Of a stretch of DNA of 64,000 nt, positions 31,314-39,655 are shown one piece after another. A program made the position numbers and the translations under genes. Position 1 is the first letter of the stretch. Each line of letters opens with the position of its first letter. This DNA is from Actinobacteria bacterium IMCC25003 (GTDB lineage: Bacteria; Actinomycetota; Actinomycetes; Nanopelagicales; Nanopelagicaceae). The notes beneath the pieces were generated by a model. It was given only the letters and a program-made list of their open reading frames with translations, was not told where the DNA came from and did not search any database. The DNA is taken from NCBI GenBank assembly GCA_002284855.1, contig CP015603.1, positions 434,001 through 498,000 of the forward strand. Reading direction: 5' to 3'.

Positions 31314-31535
31314 TTGGCTAGTAAAGATGGTGCGATCGAAATCGAAGGCACCGTTGCTGAGGCGTTACCTAACGCAATGTTTCGTGTTGAGCTAACAAAT
31401 GGACATAAGGTCTTGGCACATATCAGTGGAAAGATGCGAAAGAACTACATTCGTATCTTGCCTGCTGACCGTGTGATCGTAGAGCTCAGTCCATACGACC
31501 TTACAAAGGGTCGAATTATTTACCGTTACAAGTAA
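31314..31535 (+). CDS. infA: Translation initiation factor IF-1
   Basis: IF-1 binds the A site of the 30S during initiation. The 73-aa OB-fold protein is highly conserved, with [20 protein letters not shown] and the C-terminal [11 protein letters not shown]. The start is TTG 31314, giving the expected N-terminus [21 protein letters not shown] upstream is a moderate ribosome-binding site. It begins the alpha-operon block with rpmJ. Confidence 0.97.
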   Translation: MASKDGAIEIEGTVAEALPNAMFRVELTNGHKVLAHISGKMRKNYIRILPADRVIVELSPYDLTKGRIIYRYK

Positions 31536-31565
31536 TTAATTCGCCACAAAGAAAAGGAAAATCGC

Positions 31566-31679
31566 GTGAAGGTTAATCCAAGCGTGAAGAAGATTTGTGA
31601 CAAGTGCAAAGTCATTCGTCGCAAAGGTCGCGTAATGGTGATCTGCGAAAATCTTCGTCACAAGCAGCGTCAGGGCTAA
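31566..31679 (+). CDS. rpmJ: 50S ribosomal protein L36, zinc-binding form
   Basis: This 37-aa protein is the zinc-ribbon form of L36, with C11, C14, C27 and H32 as ligands. It starts with GTG 31566 ([14 protein letters not shown]) and ends RHKQRQG before TAA. AAGGAAAA lies upstream. It occupies its standard place between infA and rpsM. It is the smallest protein gene in the window. Confidence 0.97.
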   Translation: MKVNPSVKKICDKCKVIRRKGRVMVICENLRHKQRQG

Positions 31680-31708
31680 TACCCAGGCAATAAGTACGCG
31701 TGATGCGA

Positions 31709-31790
31709 CTTAACTAGAAATAGTTAAGACCCCCGGACCGGTAGGCCAGGGCTCAACAAAATGTTGAGGAGCATTGCGGAGGACCTCCGG
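31709..31790 (+). promoter_or_regulatory. Structured leader before rpsM
   Basis: The 130-nt rpmJ-rpsM gap holds three hairpins: CTTAACTA-GAAA-TAGTTAAG (31709-31728, GNRA loop), CTCAAC/GTTGAG (31752-31757 with 31763-31768) and a near-palindrome CGGAGG-A-CCTCCG (31777-31789). None is followed by a T-tract. Its position suggests autogenous control of the alpha operon, for example by S4 or S13, but it does not resemble the E. coli S4 pseudoknot in any way I can confirm. Confidence 0.5.
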
Positions 31791-31809
31791 ATACAGAATG
31801 GTTGAATAA

Positions 31810-32187
31810 ATGGCACGTCTAGTCGGTGTCGATCTTCCACGCGAAAAGCGTGTTGAGATTGCACTCACCTATATTTTTGGAATGGGTCTAACCCGTTCCC
31901 ACGAAACGCTTAAGGCAACTGGGATTTCTCCAGATACCCGCGTTAAAGATTTGCAAGAATCAGAGCTTGCTCAGCTTCGTGAATACATCGAAGCTAACTA
32001 CAAAATCGAAGGTGATCTCCGCCGCGAAATCGCAGGCGATATCCGTCGTAAAGTCGAAATCCAGAGCTACCAAGGTATTCGTCACCGCAAGGGACTTCCT
32101 GTACGTGGTCAGCGCACACATACAAACGCTCGTACTCGTAAGGGTCCACGTAAGGCAATTGCCGGTAAGAAGAAGGTGACTAAGTAA
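31810..32187 (+). CDS. rpsM: 30S ribosomal protein S13
   Basis: S13 forms intersubunit bridges from the 30S head. The 125-aa protein begins [20 protein letters not shown] and has the C-terminal signature [20 protein letters not shown]. The basic tail is KKVTK. Its stop overlaps rpsK by 1 nt. No good ribosome-binding site is seen directly before the ATG. Confidence 0.98.
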   Translation: MARLVGVDLPREKRVEIALTYIFGMGLTRSHETLKATGISPDTRVKDLQESELAQLREYIEANYKIEGDLRREIAGDIRRKVEIQSYQGIRHRKGLPVRGQRTHTNARTRKGPRKAIAGKKKVTK

Positions 32188-32606
32188 TGGCCGCTCTTAA
32201 GTCAAAGTCCGCAGCTCCTGCAAAGGGCAAAGTAAAGCTTCGTAAGAAAGAGAAGAAGAACGTTGCGGTAGGTAAGGCTTTCATCAAGTCAACCTTCAAC
32301 AACACAATCATCTCTATTACAGATCCAACCGGGGCTGTTATCTCTTGGGCATCATCTGGCCAAGTAGGTTTCAAGGGCTCACGTAAGTCGACTCCATTCG
32401 CAGCACAGCTTGCAGCAGAAGCAGCAGCTCGTCGCGCACAGGAGCACGGCCTCAAGAAGGTAGATGTATTCGTAAAGGGACCTGGTTCCGGACGCGAAAC
32501 TGCAATCCGTTCATTGCAAGCAGCAGGCCTAGAAGTTGGAGCTATCTCAGATACAACTCCAGCTCCACACAATGGCTGCCGCCCACCGAAACCTCGTCGA
32601 GTTTAA
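32187..32606 (+). CDS. rpsK: 30S ribosomal protein S11
   Basis: S11 lies on the 30S platform near the mRNA exit. The 139-aa protein has a Lys-rich N-terminal tail, then [16 protein letters not shown] and the conserved [20 protein letters not shown] region, ending [18 protein letters not shown]. It is coupled to rpsM by TAATG. Confidence 0.98.
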   Translation: MAALKSKSAAPAKGKVKLRKKEKKNVAVGKAFIKSTFNNTIISITDPTGAVISWASSGQVGFKGSRKSTPFAAQLAAEAAARRAQEHGLKKVDVFVKGPGSGRETAIRSLQAAGLEVGAISDTTPAPHNGCRPPKPRRV

Positions 32607-32622
32607 GGAAGGAAGAGAATAA

Positions 32623-33249
32623 ATGGCTCGTTATACCGGAGCAGACTGCAAGCGTTGCCGTCGCGAAAAAGTAAAGCTCTTCCTCAAGGGCTCAAAGTGC
32701 GATGGACCAAAGTGTCCGATCGAATCACGTCCTTATCCACCAGGACAGCACGGCCGTGGCCGTTCAAAGGAATCTGAATACCTATTGCAGATGCGTGAAA
32801 AGCAGAAGTGCGCACGCATCTACGGTGTTCTCGAGAAGCAGTTCCGTGGTTACTACGAAGAGGCAAACCGCAAGCAGGGCAAGACTGGTGAAAACCTTCT
32901 CGTCATCCTTGAGACACGTCTCGACAACGTTGTATTCCGCGCAGGCTTTGCAAAGTCACGTGACATGGCACGCCAGTTGGTTCGCCACGGTCACTTCGTT
33001 GTAAATGGTAAGAAGGTAAACATTCCTTCATTCCGTGTCTCTCCAATGGACATCATCGATGTTCTTCCAAAGTCACACGACCTCACACCATTTATCGTCG
33101 CAAGCGCAGAGTTCGGTGAGAAATCTGTTCCAGCATGGATGGAAGTTGTTGCATCGCAGATGCGCATCATCATCCACGGTGTACCTGCTCGATCAGTGAT
33201 CGATACACAGGTTCAAGAACAGCTCATTGTTGAGCTCTACAGCAAGTAA
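32623..33249 (+). CDS. rpsD: 30S ribosomal protein S4, zinc-binding form
   Basis: S4 starts 30S assembly and in E. coli represses the alpha operon. The 208-aa protein is the zinc form, with C9, C12, C26 and C31 in the N-terminal extension, and has the S4 RNA-binding domain around RLDNVVFRAGFAKSRDMARQ. AAGGAAGGAAG precedes the ATG. A 62-nt gap with a hairpin separates it from rpoA. Confidence 0.98.
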   Translation: MARYTGADCKRCRREKVKLFLKGSKCDGPKCPIESRPYPPGQHGRGRSKESEYLLQMREKQKCARIYGVLEKQFRGYYEEANRKQGKTGENLLVILETRLDNVVFRAGFAKSRDMARQLVRHGHFVVNGKKVNIPSFRVSPMDIIDVLPKSHDLTPFIVASAEFGEKSVPAWMEVVASQMRIIIHGVPARSVIDTQVQEQLIVELYSK

Positions 33250-33267
33250 TTTTTTCGACCCCCTAGA

Positions 33268-33289
33268 GGAAATCAAATAGTGGATTTCC
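33268..33289 (+). promoter_or_regulatory. Hairpin in the rpsD-rpoA gap
   Basis: The 7-bp stem GGAAATC/GATTTCC (33268-33274 with 33283-33289) has an 8-nt loop and sits 22 nt before the rpoA start. It is not followed by a T-tract. It may be an RNA-processing site that sets the RpoA level relative to ribosomal proteins. Confidence 0.35.
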
Positions 33290-33311
33290 GCGAGAAGAAA
33301 GAGGAGCACAA

Positions 33312-34322
33312 GTGCTAATTGCACAACGCCCAACGCTTAGCGAAGAAGTAATTTCCGAGAACCGCTCACGTTTCATCATTGAACCGCTTGAGCCAGGTTT
33401 CGGCTACACACTCGGCAACTCAATGCGCCGTACGCTGCTTTCATCTATTCCAGGTGCAGCAGTCACAAGCATTCGCGTTGCTGGAGCTCTCCACGAGTTC
33501 ACAACACTTGAAGGTGTAAAGGAAGATCTCACAGATATCGTCTTGAACATTAAGAACCTTGTTCTTTCAAGCGATAACGATGAACCTTCAGTTATCTACA
33601 TCCGCAAGTCAGGTGCAGGCGCAGTTACAGGTGCTGATATTGCTGTTCCAAGTGGCGTAGAAGTTCACAACCCTGAACTCCACATCGCAACACTTAACGG
33701 CAAGGCAAACCTCGAAATCGAACTTACTGTCGAGCGCGGCCGTGGCTACGTCACAGCCGTGCAGAACAAGCAAGCTGGAGCAGAGATTGGTCGCATTCCT
33801 GTTGACTCAATCTATTCACCAGTTTTGAAGGTTACATACAAGGTTGAAGCAACTCGCGTTGAACAGCGCACAGACTTCGATCGTCTTGTTGTTGATGTCG
33901 AGACAAAGCCATCAATGAAGCCACGCGATGCTGTTGCATCAGCTGGTAAGACACTTGTTGAACTCTTCGGTCTTGCACGCGAACTCAATCTTGATGCTGA
34001 AGGTATCGAGATGGGGCCATCTGTAATGGATGCGGCTCTTGCTGCTGATCTTGCTCTTCCAATCGAAGATCTCGATCTCACAGTTCGTTCATACAACTGC
34101 TTGAAGCGCGAAGGCATTCACACAGTCGGCGAGCTCGTCAACCGTTCAGAGGCTGACCTACTCGACATCCGTAACTTTGGATCAAAGTCAATCGACGAGA
34201 TCAAGGCGAAGCTTGTATCAATGGGAATGTCTCTCAAGGACAGCCCAGCAGGCTTCGATCCATCACAACACCAGAACTACAACGTGTCAGATGAAGACTT
34301 CGCTGACGCAGATCAGGCATAA
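33312..34322 (+). CDS. rpoA: DNA-directed RNA polymerase subunit alpha
   Basis: Alpha dimerises to start RNA polymerase assembly and its C-terminal domain contacts activators and UP elements. The 336-aa protein has the N-terminal domain with [26 protein letters not shown] and the C-terminal domain with [20 protein letters not shown]. The start is GTG 33312 with AGAGGAG upstream. An acidic C-terminal tail (EDFADADQA) is typical of actinobacteria. Confidence 0.98.
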   Translation: MLIAQRPTLSEEVISENRSRFIIEPLEPGFGYTLGNSMRRTLLSSIPGAAVTSIRVAGALHEFTTLEGVKEDLTDIVLNIKNLVLSSDNDEPSVIYIRKSGAGAVTGADIAVPSGVEVHNPELHIATLNGKANLEIELTVERGRGYVTAVQNKQAGAEIGRIPVDSIYSPVLKVTYKVEATRVEQRTDFDRLVVDVETKPSMKPRDAVASAGKTLVELFGLARELNLDAEGIEMGPSVMDAALAADLALPIEDLDLTVRSYNCLKREGIHTVGELVNRSEADLLDIRNFGSKSIDEIKAKLVSMGMSLKDSPAGFDPSQHQNYNVSDEDFADADQA

Positions 34323-34333
34323 GGGAGAAGACA

Positions 34334-34693
34334 ATGCCAAAGCCAACTAAAGGCCCACGTTTGGGTTCAGGCCCATCACACGAGCGCTTGATTCTTCGTA
34401 CTCTTGCTGAGCAGTTGTTCGAGCACGGAAAGATCACAACTACAGAAGCAAAGGCGAAGCGTCTTCGTCCACTCGCTGAAAAGTTGATCACCTTCGGTAA
34501 GAAGGGCGACCTACCTGCTCGTCGTGAAGTAATGGCGCGTATCGCTAACAAGAGCGTTGTACATCAGCTCTTCACAGTTATCGCACCAACATTTGCTAAC
34601 CGCGAAGGTGGATACACACGTATTACAAAGATCGGTCCACGTAAGGGCGACAACGCTCCTATGGCAGTGATCGAACTCGTAACAGATAAGTAA
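34334..34693 (+). CDS. rplQ: 50S ribosomal protein L17
   Basis: L17 lies near the tunnel exit. The 119-aa protein has the conserved segments [20 protein letters not shown] and [19 protein letters not shown]. It is the last ribosomal gene of the alpha operon, 11 nt after rpoA. A terminator-like hairpin appears 27 nt after its stop, inside the start of truA. Confidence 0.98.
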   Translation: MPKPTKGPRLGSGPSHERLILRTLAEQLFEHGKITTTEAKAKRLRPLAEKLITFGKKGDLPARREVMARIANKSVVHQLFTVIAPTFANREGGYTRITKIGPRKGDNAPMAVIELVTDK

Positions 34694-34711
34694 AACTAAG
34701 TAACTCTTACG

Positions 34712-35560
34712 ATGGCGCAGCCCACTCTCTTTCCTGAGAGTGGGTTTCGTCGTTTAAGGATCGATATCGCCTACGACGGCACCAATTTCTATGGTTGGGG
34801 CGCACAACCTGACCGCCGCACAATCCAAGATCTCGTTGAAGAAGCAATTTCGCGCATCTCTCGAGTAGATACAGAATCTATCGTCGCCGGTCGCACCGAC
34901 GCAGGGGTGCACGCCACAGGCCAGGTCATCCATGTCGATGTTCCTGACGCAATGTTTGCAGGAGATCTGACCTATGTAGATTTCAGATACAAACTCAATC
35001 GCATCCTCGATGAAGATGTACGCATCATGAATATCACCGATGCACCCGAAGGATTCCACGCACGTTTTTCCGCCCTACGCCGATACTACGTTTACAAGAT
35101 CATCGACAATAACGATGTTATTCCGCCTCTCTCTCGCTACGACGTAGCATCTTGGTATCGCCCACTCGATGTCGACCGCATGAATGAGGCGAGCAAACTT
35201 GTTCTCGGCCACCATGATTTCGCAGCTTTCTGCAAATTCCGCCAAGGTGGAACAACTATCCGCACCCTTGAAAAATATGAGTGGAAGCGCACAGAAGACG
35301 GACTTCTCGTTGCCGATGTCGTTGCAGATGCATTCTGCTATTCGATGGTTCGTAACTTAGTAGGCGCTGTCGTTTGCGTCGCAGACGGTCGCAAAGAACC
35401 GAGCTGGATGGCAGAACTTCTCGCAAATAAAGAGCGCGTCTCTGATTCACTCGTCTTTCCCGCTCGCGGGCTAACGTTGTATCGGGTTGATTACCCAACC
35501 AATGATCAACTTCTTGAACGCGCCAAAGTAACAATTGGCAAGAGAGATGGCAGCGGCTAG
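34712..35560 (+). CDS. truA: tRNA pseudouridine synthase A
   Basis: TruA makes pseudouridine at positions 38-40 of tRNAs. The 282-aa protein has the catalytic Asp63 in AGRTDAGVHATGQV, RRYYVYKI and the C-terminal FCYSMVRNLVGAVV. The only in-frame start is ATG 34712, which has no ribosome-binding site and puts a perfect 9-bp hairpin in codons 4-11. Family homology begins at about residue 12 (FRRLRIDIAYDGT). The stop overlaps the next gene by 1 nt. Confidence 0.93.
   Translation: MAQPTLFPESGFRRLRIDIAYDGTNFYGWGAQPDRRTIQDLVEEAISRISRVDTESIVAGRTDAGVHATGQVIHVDVPDAMFAGDLTYVDFRYKLNRILDEDVRIMNITDAPEGFHARFSALRRYYVYKIIDNNDVIPPLSRYDVASWYRPLDVDRMNEASKLVLGHHDFAAFCKFRQGGTTIRTLEKYEWKRTEDGLLVADVVADAFCYSMVRNLVGAVVCVADGRKEPSWMAELLANKERVSDSLVFPARGLTLYRVDYPTNDQLLERAKVTIGKRDGSG
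34721..34744 (+). terminator. Terminator-like hairpin inside the 5' end of truA
   Basis: The perfect stem CCCACTCTC/GAGAGTGGG (34721-34729 with 34736-34744) has loop TTTCCT and is followed by TTTCGTCGTTT. It looks like the end of the rplQ transcript, yet it lies within the truA reading frame, so it may attenuate truA. Confidence 0.6.
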
Positions 35561-37161
35561 TGGGCCATATTGATGTTTCAGCTGTCGAGTACTCGCTCTC
35601 CGATGGTCGCGTATTACTCAATGATGTCTCATTCCGTGTAGGTGATGGTGCAAAGGTCGCACTCATTGGTCCCAACGGATCCGGTAAGACGACACTTATT
35701 CGCATGATCTGCGGTGATATTTCGCCTGATCAAGGAAGCGTTGCAATTACTGGCGGGCTTGGAGTCATGCGCCAATTCATCGGATCTGTGCGCGATGAAA
35801 CAACAGTGCGCGAAATTCTTATTTCTGTAGCTCCTGCACGAATTCGCGATGCTGCAGCAAAGATTATTGAGACTGAAAAGGTCATGAATGAAGATGGTTC
35901 TGAAAAAAGTCAGATGGCATATGCCCAAGCAATTATCGATTGGGGCGATTGCGGTGGGTATGACTTCGAAGTTATCTGGGATAAGTGCTGCACAGAGATG
36001 CTCGGTAAATCATTTGATGAAGTTGCCGAACGCAAGGTAAATACCTTGTCTGGGGGAGAGCAGAAGAAGTTGGTTCTGCGCGCGCTCCTTGAAGGTCCTG
36101 AAGAAGTGTTACTTCTCGATGAGCCGGATAACTACCTCGATGTTCCATCAAAGCGATGGCTTGAAAAAGTTGTGAGTGAGACGAAGAAATCAGTTCTATT
36201 TGTCAGCCACGATCGTGAACTTTTGCAGAACACAGCAACGCGCATCGTTGCGCTCGAACAAGGCGTCAATGGAAATACTGCATGGGTCCACGGCGCAAAG
36301 TTCGATACCTGGCATGAAGCGCGCAAGGCCCGCAACGAACGTTTTGCAGAGTTACTTCTTCGCTGGGAGCAAGAGCATCAGCGCCTCATAGATTTAGTAC
36401 GCACATTGCAGGTACAAGCTGCAAGCTCGCCAGATATGGCAAATAAATATCATGCAATGCAGACTCGATTGCGTAAATTTGAAGAAGCGGGTGCACCAGA
36501 AGCGCCTCCCGTTGAACAAGATGTGAAGGTGGGCTTGCGTGGTGGACGCACAGGTTTACGTGCGCTGACCTTTGAAAATGTAGCAATCGCCAATCTGACT
36601 GAGCCATTTAACTTCGAAGTCTTCTTCGGCGACCGCATTGCAGTGTTAGGTAAGAACGGAACTGGTAAGTCTCACTTCTTCCGCATGATCTCAGGCGATC
36701 CAACTGTGAAATATGCAGGTAATTTCAAAGTAGGCGCACGCGTTGAGATTGGTTACTTCGCACAGACTCATTCGCATCCAGAGTTTGAAGGGAAAACCTT
36801 GCTCGAAATCCTCTGGGAGACATATTCCTTGCAGCTAGGGCCAGCAAAGAGTGTCTTGCGTAAATACGAGATTGATAAACAAGCGGAGCAGAAGTTCACA
36901 TCTCTATCAGGGGGACAGCAAGCGCGATTCCAAATCTTGCTGCTCGAACTCTCTGGTTCAACTCTGCTCTTGCTTGATGAACCAACAGATAACTTAGATT
37001 TGGCGAGCGCCGAATCGCTCGAACATGCACTCGATCAATATGAAGGCACCGTTCTATCTGTGACCCACGACCGCTGGTTTACCCGTGGATTTAATCGATT
37101 CTTGGTCTTTGGGGCCGAGGGCCAGGTCTATGAATCTCCAGAGCCGGTCTTTGATTTTTAG
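35560..37161 (+). CDS. ABC-F family ATPase
   Basis: ABC-F proteins are soluble twin-ATPase factors, many of which act on ribosomes. The 533-aa protein has two nucleotide-binding domains: Walker A at 37-44 (GPNGSGKT) and 364-371 (GKNGTGKS), signatures LSGGEQ and LSGGQQ, and Walker B LLLDEP in both. A charged helical linker of about 70-80 residues joins them. There are no membrane segments. The GTG start overlaps the truA stop. The exact ABC-F subgroup cannot be decided here; resistance and housekeeping roles are both possible. Confidence 0.9.
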   Translation: MGHIDVSAVEYSLSDGRVLLNDVSFRVGDGAKVALIGPNGSGKTTLIRMICGDISPDQGSVAITGGLGVMRQFIGSVRDETTVREILISVAPARIRDAAAKIIETEKVMNEDGSEKSQMAYAQAIIDWGDCGGYDFEVIWDKCCTEMLGKSFDEVAERKVNTLSGGEQKKLVLRALLEGPEEVLLLDEPDNYLDVPSKRWLEKVVSETKKSVLFVSHDRELLQNTATRIVALEQGVNGNTAWVHGAKFDTWHEARKARNERFAELLLRWEQEHQRLIDLVRTLQVQAASSPDMANKYHAMQTRLRKFEEAGAPEAPPVEQDVKVGLRGGRTGLRALTFENVAIANLTEPFNFEVFFGDRIAVLGKNGTGKSHFFRMISGDPTVKYAGNFKVGARVEIGYFAQTHSHPEFEGKTLLEILWETYSLQLGPAKSVLRKYEIDKQAEQKFTSLSGGQQARFQILLLELSGSTLLLLDEPTDNLDLASAESLEHALDQYEGTVLSVTHDRWFTRGFNRFLVFGAEGQVYESPEPVFDF

Positions 37162-37203
37162 AGGATTTCTAACCCCCTGGCTACGCGGGGCTTTTGGGCC
37201 ATT

Positions 37204-37233
37204 TTGACCCACCCCCCGCATGAAAGGTAAAGT
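37204..37233 (+). promoter_or_regulatory. Candidate rplM-rpsI promoter
   Basis: TTGACC (37204-37209), an 18-nt spacer and TAAAGT (37228-37233), the same design as before rplJ and rpsL. The start would be near 37240, leaving a leader of about 65 nt. A weak GC hairpin (CCCC/GGGG then CTTTT, 37174-37195) lies upstream and may end the ABC-F transcript. Confidence 0.55.
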
Positions 37234-37304
37234 TCCCCTCCTGCGCCAGCGAGGCGCTACACGTAAGTCCCAAAGCTCAACTGAAAAGAAGAAGGTAATA
37301 AAGC

Positions 37305-37757
37305 ATGCGTACATATAGCCCTAAGGCAGGAGACGTCGTCCGTAAGTGGCACGTCATCGATGCACAAGATGTTGTGCTCGGTCGTCTTGCAACTCATGCT
37401 GCAGTTCTTCTTCGCGGTAAGCACAAGGCAACATTCGCGCCACACATGGATATGGGTGACTTCGTCATCATCATCAATGCAGAGAAGATCGCACTCTCTG
37501 GCAACAAGGCGCTTACAAAGTTTGCACACCACCACTCAGGTTTCCCAGGCGGTCTCACATCGACTGTGTACGGCGAACTCATCGAGAAGCACCCAACACG
37601 TGCTGTAGAAAAGGCGATCAAGGGAATGCTTCCTAAGAACCGTCTTGGCGCACAGGTTGCATCAAAGCTCAAGGTTTACGCAGGTCCAGAGCATCCACAT
37701 GCTGCACAGGCACCAACACCATATGTATTCAACCAAGTTTCACAGATCGCTAAGTAA
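37305..37757 (+). CDS. rplM: 50S ribosomal protein L13
   Basis: L13 is an early 50S assembly protein. The 150-aa sequence has [16 protein letters not shown] near the start and the conserved [16 protein letters not shown] segment. AGAAGAAGG precedes the ATG. rpsI follows after 14 nt, the universal pair. Confidence 0.98.
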   Translation: MRTYSPKAGDVVRKWHVIDAQDVVLGRLATHAAVLLRGKHKATFAPHMDMGDFVIIINAEKIALSGNKALTKFAHHHSGFPGGLTSTVYGELIEKHPTRAVEKAIKGMLPKNRLGAQVASKLKVYAGPEHPHAAQAPTPYVFNQVSQIAK

Positions 37758-37771
37758 GGGATAAAGAAGAT

Positions 37772-38257
37772 ATGTCAGATACAACTTTCAACGAGCTAGA
37801 CGAGACAGAGACACCTACTTCTTACTCTTCTTCAACTCCTGCAGCTGCAACTAACCGCAAGGCAATCACAGCACCAGGTGCTGGTACAGGTCGCCGCAAG
37901 GAAGCAGTTGCTCGCGTTCGTCTCGTACCAGGTACAGGTCGTTGGGTTGTTAACGGCAAGACACTCGAAGCATATTTCCCAAACAAGGTTCACCAGCAGC
38001 TCGTCTCTGAACCATTCCGCACAGTAGGCGCAGAAAATACATACGATGTATTTGCACGCATCAACGGTGGTGGAGTTTCAGGTCAGGCTGGCGCACTTCG
38101 TCTTGGTGTTGCTCGTTCACTCAACGAGATCGACACAGAGGCAAACCGCCCAGCTCTCAAGAAGGCTGGCTTCCTCAAGCGCGATGCACGTGTTATCGAA
38201 CGTAAGAAGTACGGTCTCAAGAAGGCACGTAAGCGTTCACAGTACTCAAAGCGTTAA
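37772..38257 (+). CDS. rpsI: 30S ribosomal protein S9
   Basis: S9 reaches the P-site tRNA with its C-terminal tail. The 161-aa protein has an actinobacterial N-terminal extension of about 38 residues rich in Thr/Ser/Ala, then [17 protein letters not shown], and the C-terminal ending [12 protein letters not shown] required for tRNA contact. It is the second gene of the rplM operon. Confidence 0.98.
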   Translation: MSDTTFNELDETETPTSYSSSTPAAATNRKAITAPGAGTGRRKEAVARVRLVPGTGRWVVNGKTLEAYFPNKVHQQLVSEPFRTVGAENTYDVFARINGGGVSGQAGALRLGVARSLNEIDTEANRPALKKAGFLKRDARVIERKKYGLKKARKRSQYSKR

Positions 38258-38305
38258 TTCTTTTTATCTCGATATCCCGTTTGTTCCTGCAGTAAAGGAG
38301 TTCAG

Positions 38306-39652
38306 ATGACTCTCTTTGGAACAGACGGGATTCGTGGTTTAGCAAACGGTGAAACCCTCACAGCAGAGATTGCTGTTGATGTCGCAGTAGCTGCAGCTCA
38401 TATCCTTGTTGAATCATCAAGCAATAAGGGCAAGCGTCCTCGCGCCATTGTTGGTCAAGATTCACGTGCGTCAGGTGAATTCCTCGAAGCCGCGGTATCT
38501 GCAGGTCTTGCCAGTGCAGGTATCGATGTTTATCGCGTAGGTGTTCTACCAACCCCAGCCATTGCTTATCTCGTGGGCGAATCCGGTGCCGACCTCGGCG
38601 TCATGATCTCGGCATCCCACAACCCAATGCCTGATAACGGAATTAAGTTGTTCTCGCGCGGTGGCGGAAAGCTCGACGATGCCATCGAAGCAGCAATCGA
38701 AAAGCGGATGGGCGAGCCATGGACACGACCAACTGGTCGCGGCGTTGGTCGCATTACCTTTGAAGCCACAGCAAGTGATCGCTACCTCGACCACTTGCTC
38801 GCATCTGTTTCAACTCCACTTAACGGCTTGAAGATTGTTGTCGATTGCGCAAATGGCGCATCCTCTGTCGTTGGGCCTCAAGCATATGAAAAGGCAGGAG
38901 CAACGGTTGTTGCAATCCATCACTTACCTGATGGTTGGAATATCAACGAGAATTGCGGATCTACTCACCTCGAAGATTTGCAGGCGCGCGTCGTTGCAGA
39001 AGGCGCTGACTTTGGAATTGCCCACGATGGAGATGCGGATCGCTGCCTTGCAGTAGATGCACAAGGAAATGTCATTGATGGCGATGCCATCATGACAATC
39101 TTGGGTCGCGGATTTAAAGAACGTGGCGCTCTCAAATCCAACACAATCGTCGGAACAGTGATGAGCAACCTTGGATTTATGCAAGCAATGAAAGAAGCTG
39201 GCATTGAAGTCATCACCACCGCGGTTGGCGATCGCTATGTGCTCGAGAAGATGCTGGAAGGCGATTTCTCATTAGGTGGCGAACAATCTGGCCACCTCAT
39301 TATGCGCGAGTTCGCAAATACCGGTGATGGAATCCTTACCGCTCTTCAATTAGCTCAAGAAGTTGTTCGTACCAAGAAATCGTTGGCAGATCTCGCTGCA
39401 ACGATGAAGCGCTTTCCTCAAGTATTGATAAACGTTCCTAACGTTGCGAAAGAGAAGCTCAGCACTTCCAAGGCAATTACAGATGCTGTCGCAAAGGCAG
39501 AATCAACTCTGGGCGATGCTGGCAGAGTTCTTCTTCGCGCCTCAGGTACTGAACCGCTCATTAGAGTGATGGTCGAAGCCTCGAGTGATAACCTTGCACA
39601 AGAAATCGCAGCATCACTTGCTGCAGTTGTTAAGGCAGAACTGGGGAACTAA
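38306..39652 (+). CDS. glmM: Phosphoglucosamine mutase
   Basis: GlmM converts glucosamine-6-phosphate to glucosamine-1-phosphate for UDP-GlcNAc and peptidoglycan. The 448-aa protein has the phosphoserine S104 in SASHNPM, the metal loop DGDADRC, the sugar-binding GGEQSGH and the C-terminal phosphate site RASGTEPLIRV. AAAGGAG precedes the ATG. glmS follows after 3 nt, so two successive steps of the pathway are made together. Confidence 0.97.
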   Translation: MTLFGTDGIRGLANGETLTAEIAVDVAVAAAHILVESSSNKGKRPRAIVGQDSRASGEFLEAAVSAGLASAGIDVYRVGVLPTPAIAYLVGESGADLGVMISASHNPMPDNGIKLFSRGGGKLDDAIEAAIEKRMGEPWTRPTGRGVGRITFEATASDRYLDHLLASVSTPLNGLKIVVDCANGASSVVGPQAYEKAGATVVAIHHLPDGWNINENCGSTHLEDLQARVVAEGADFGIAHDGDADRCLAVDAQGNVIDGDAIMTILGRGFKERGALKSNTIVGTVMSNLGFMQAMKEAGIEVITTAVGDRYVLEKMLEGDFSLGGEQSGHLIMREFANTGDGILTALQLAQEVVRTKKSLADLAATMKRFPQVLINVPNVAKEKLSTSKAITDAVAKAESTLGDAGRVLLRASGTEPLIRVMVEASSDNLAQEIAASLAAVVKAELGN

Positions 39653-39655
39653 TTC

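Noticed and set aside
39653-39655. glmS ribozyme
   Set aside because: Only 3 nt separate glmM and glmS, so there is no room.
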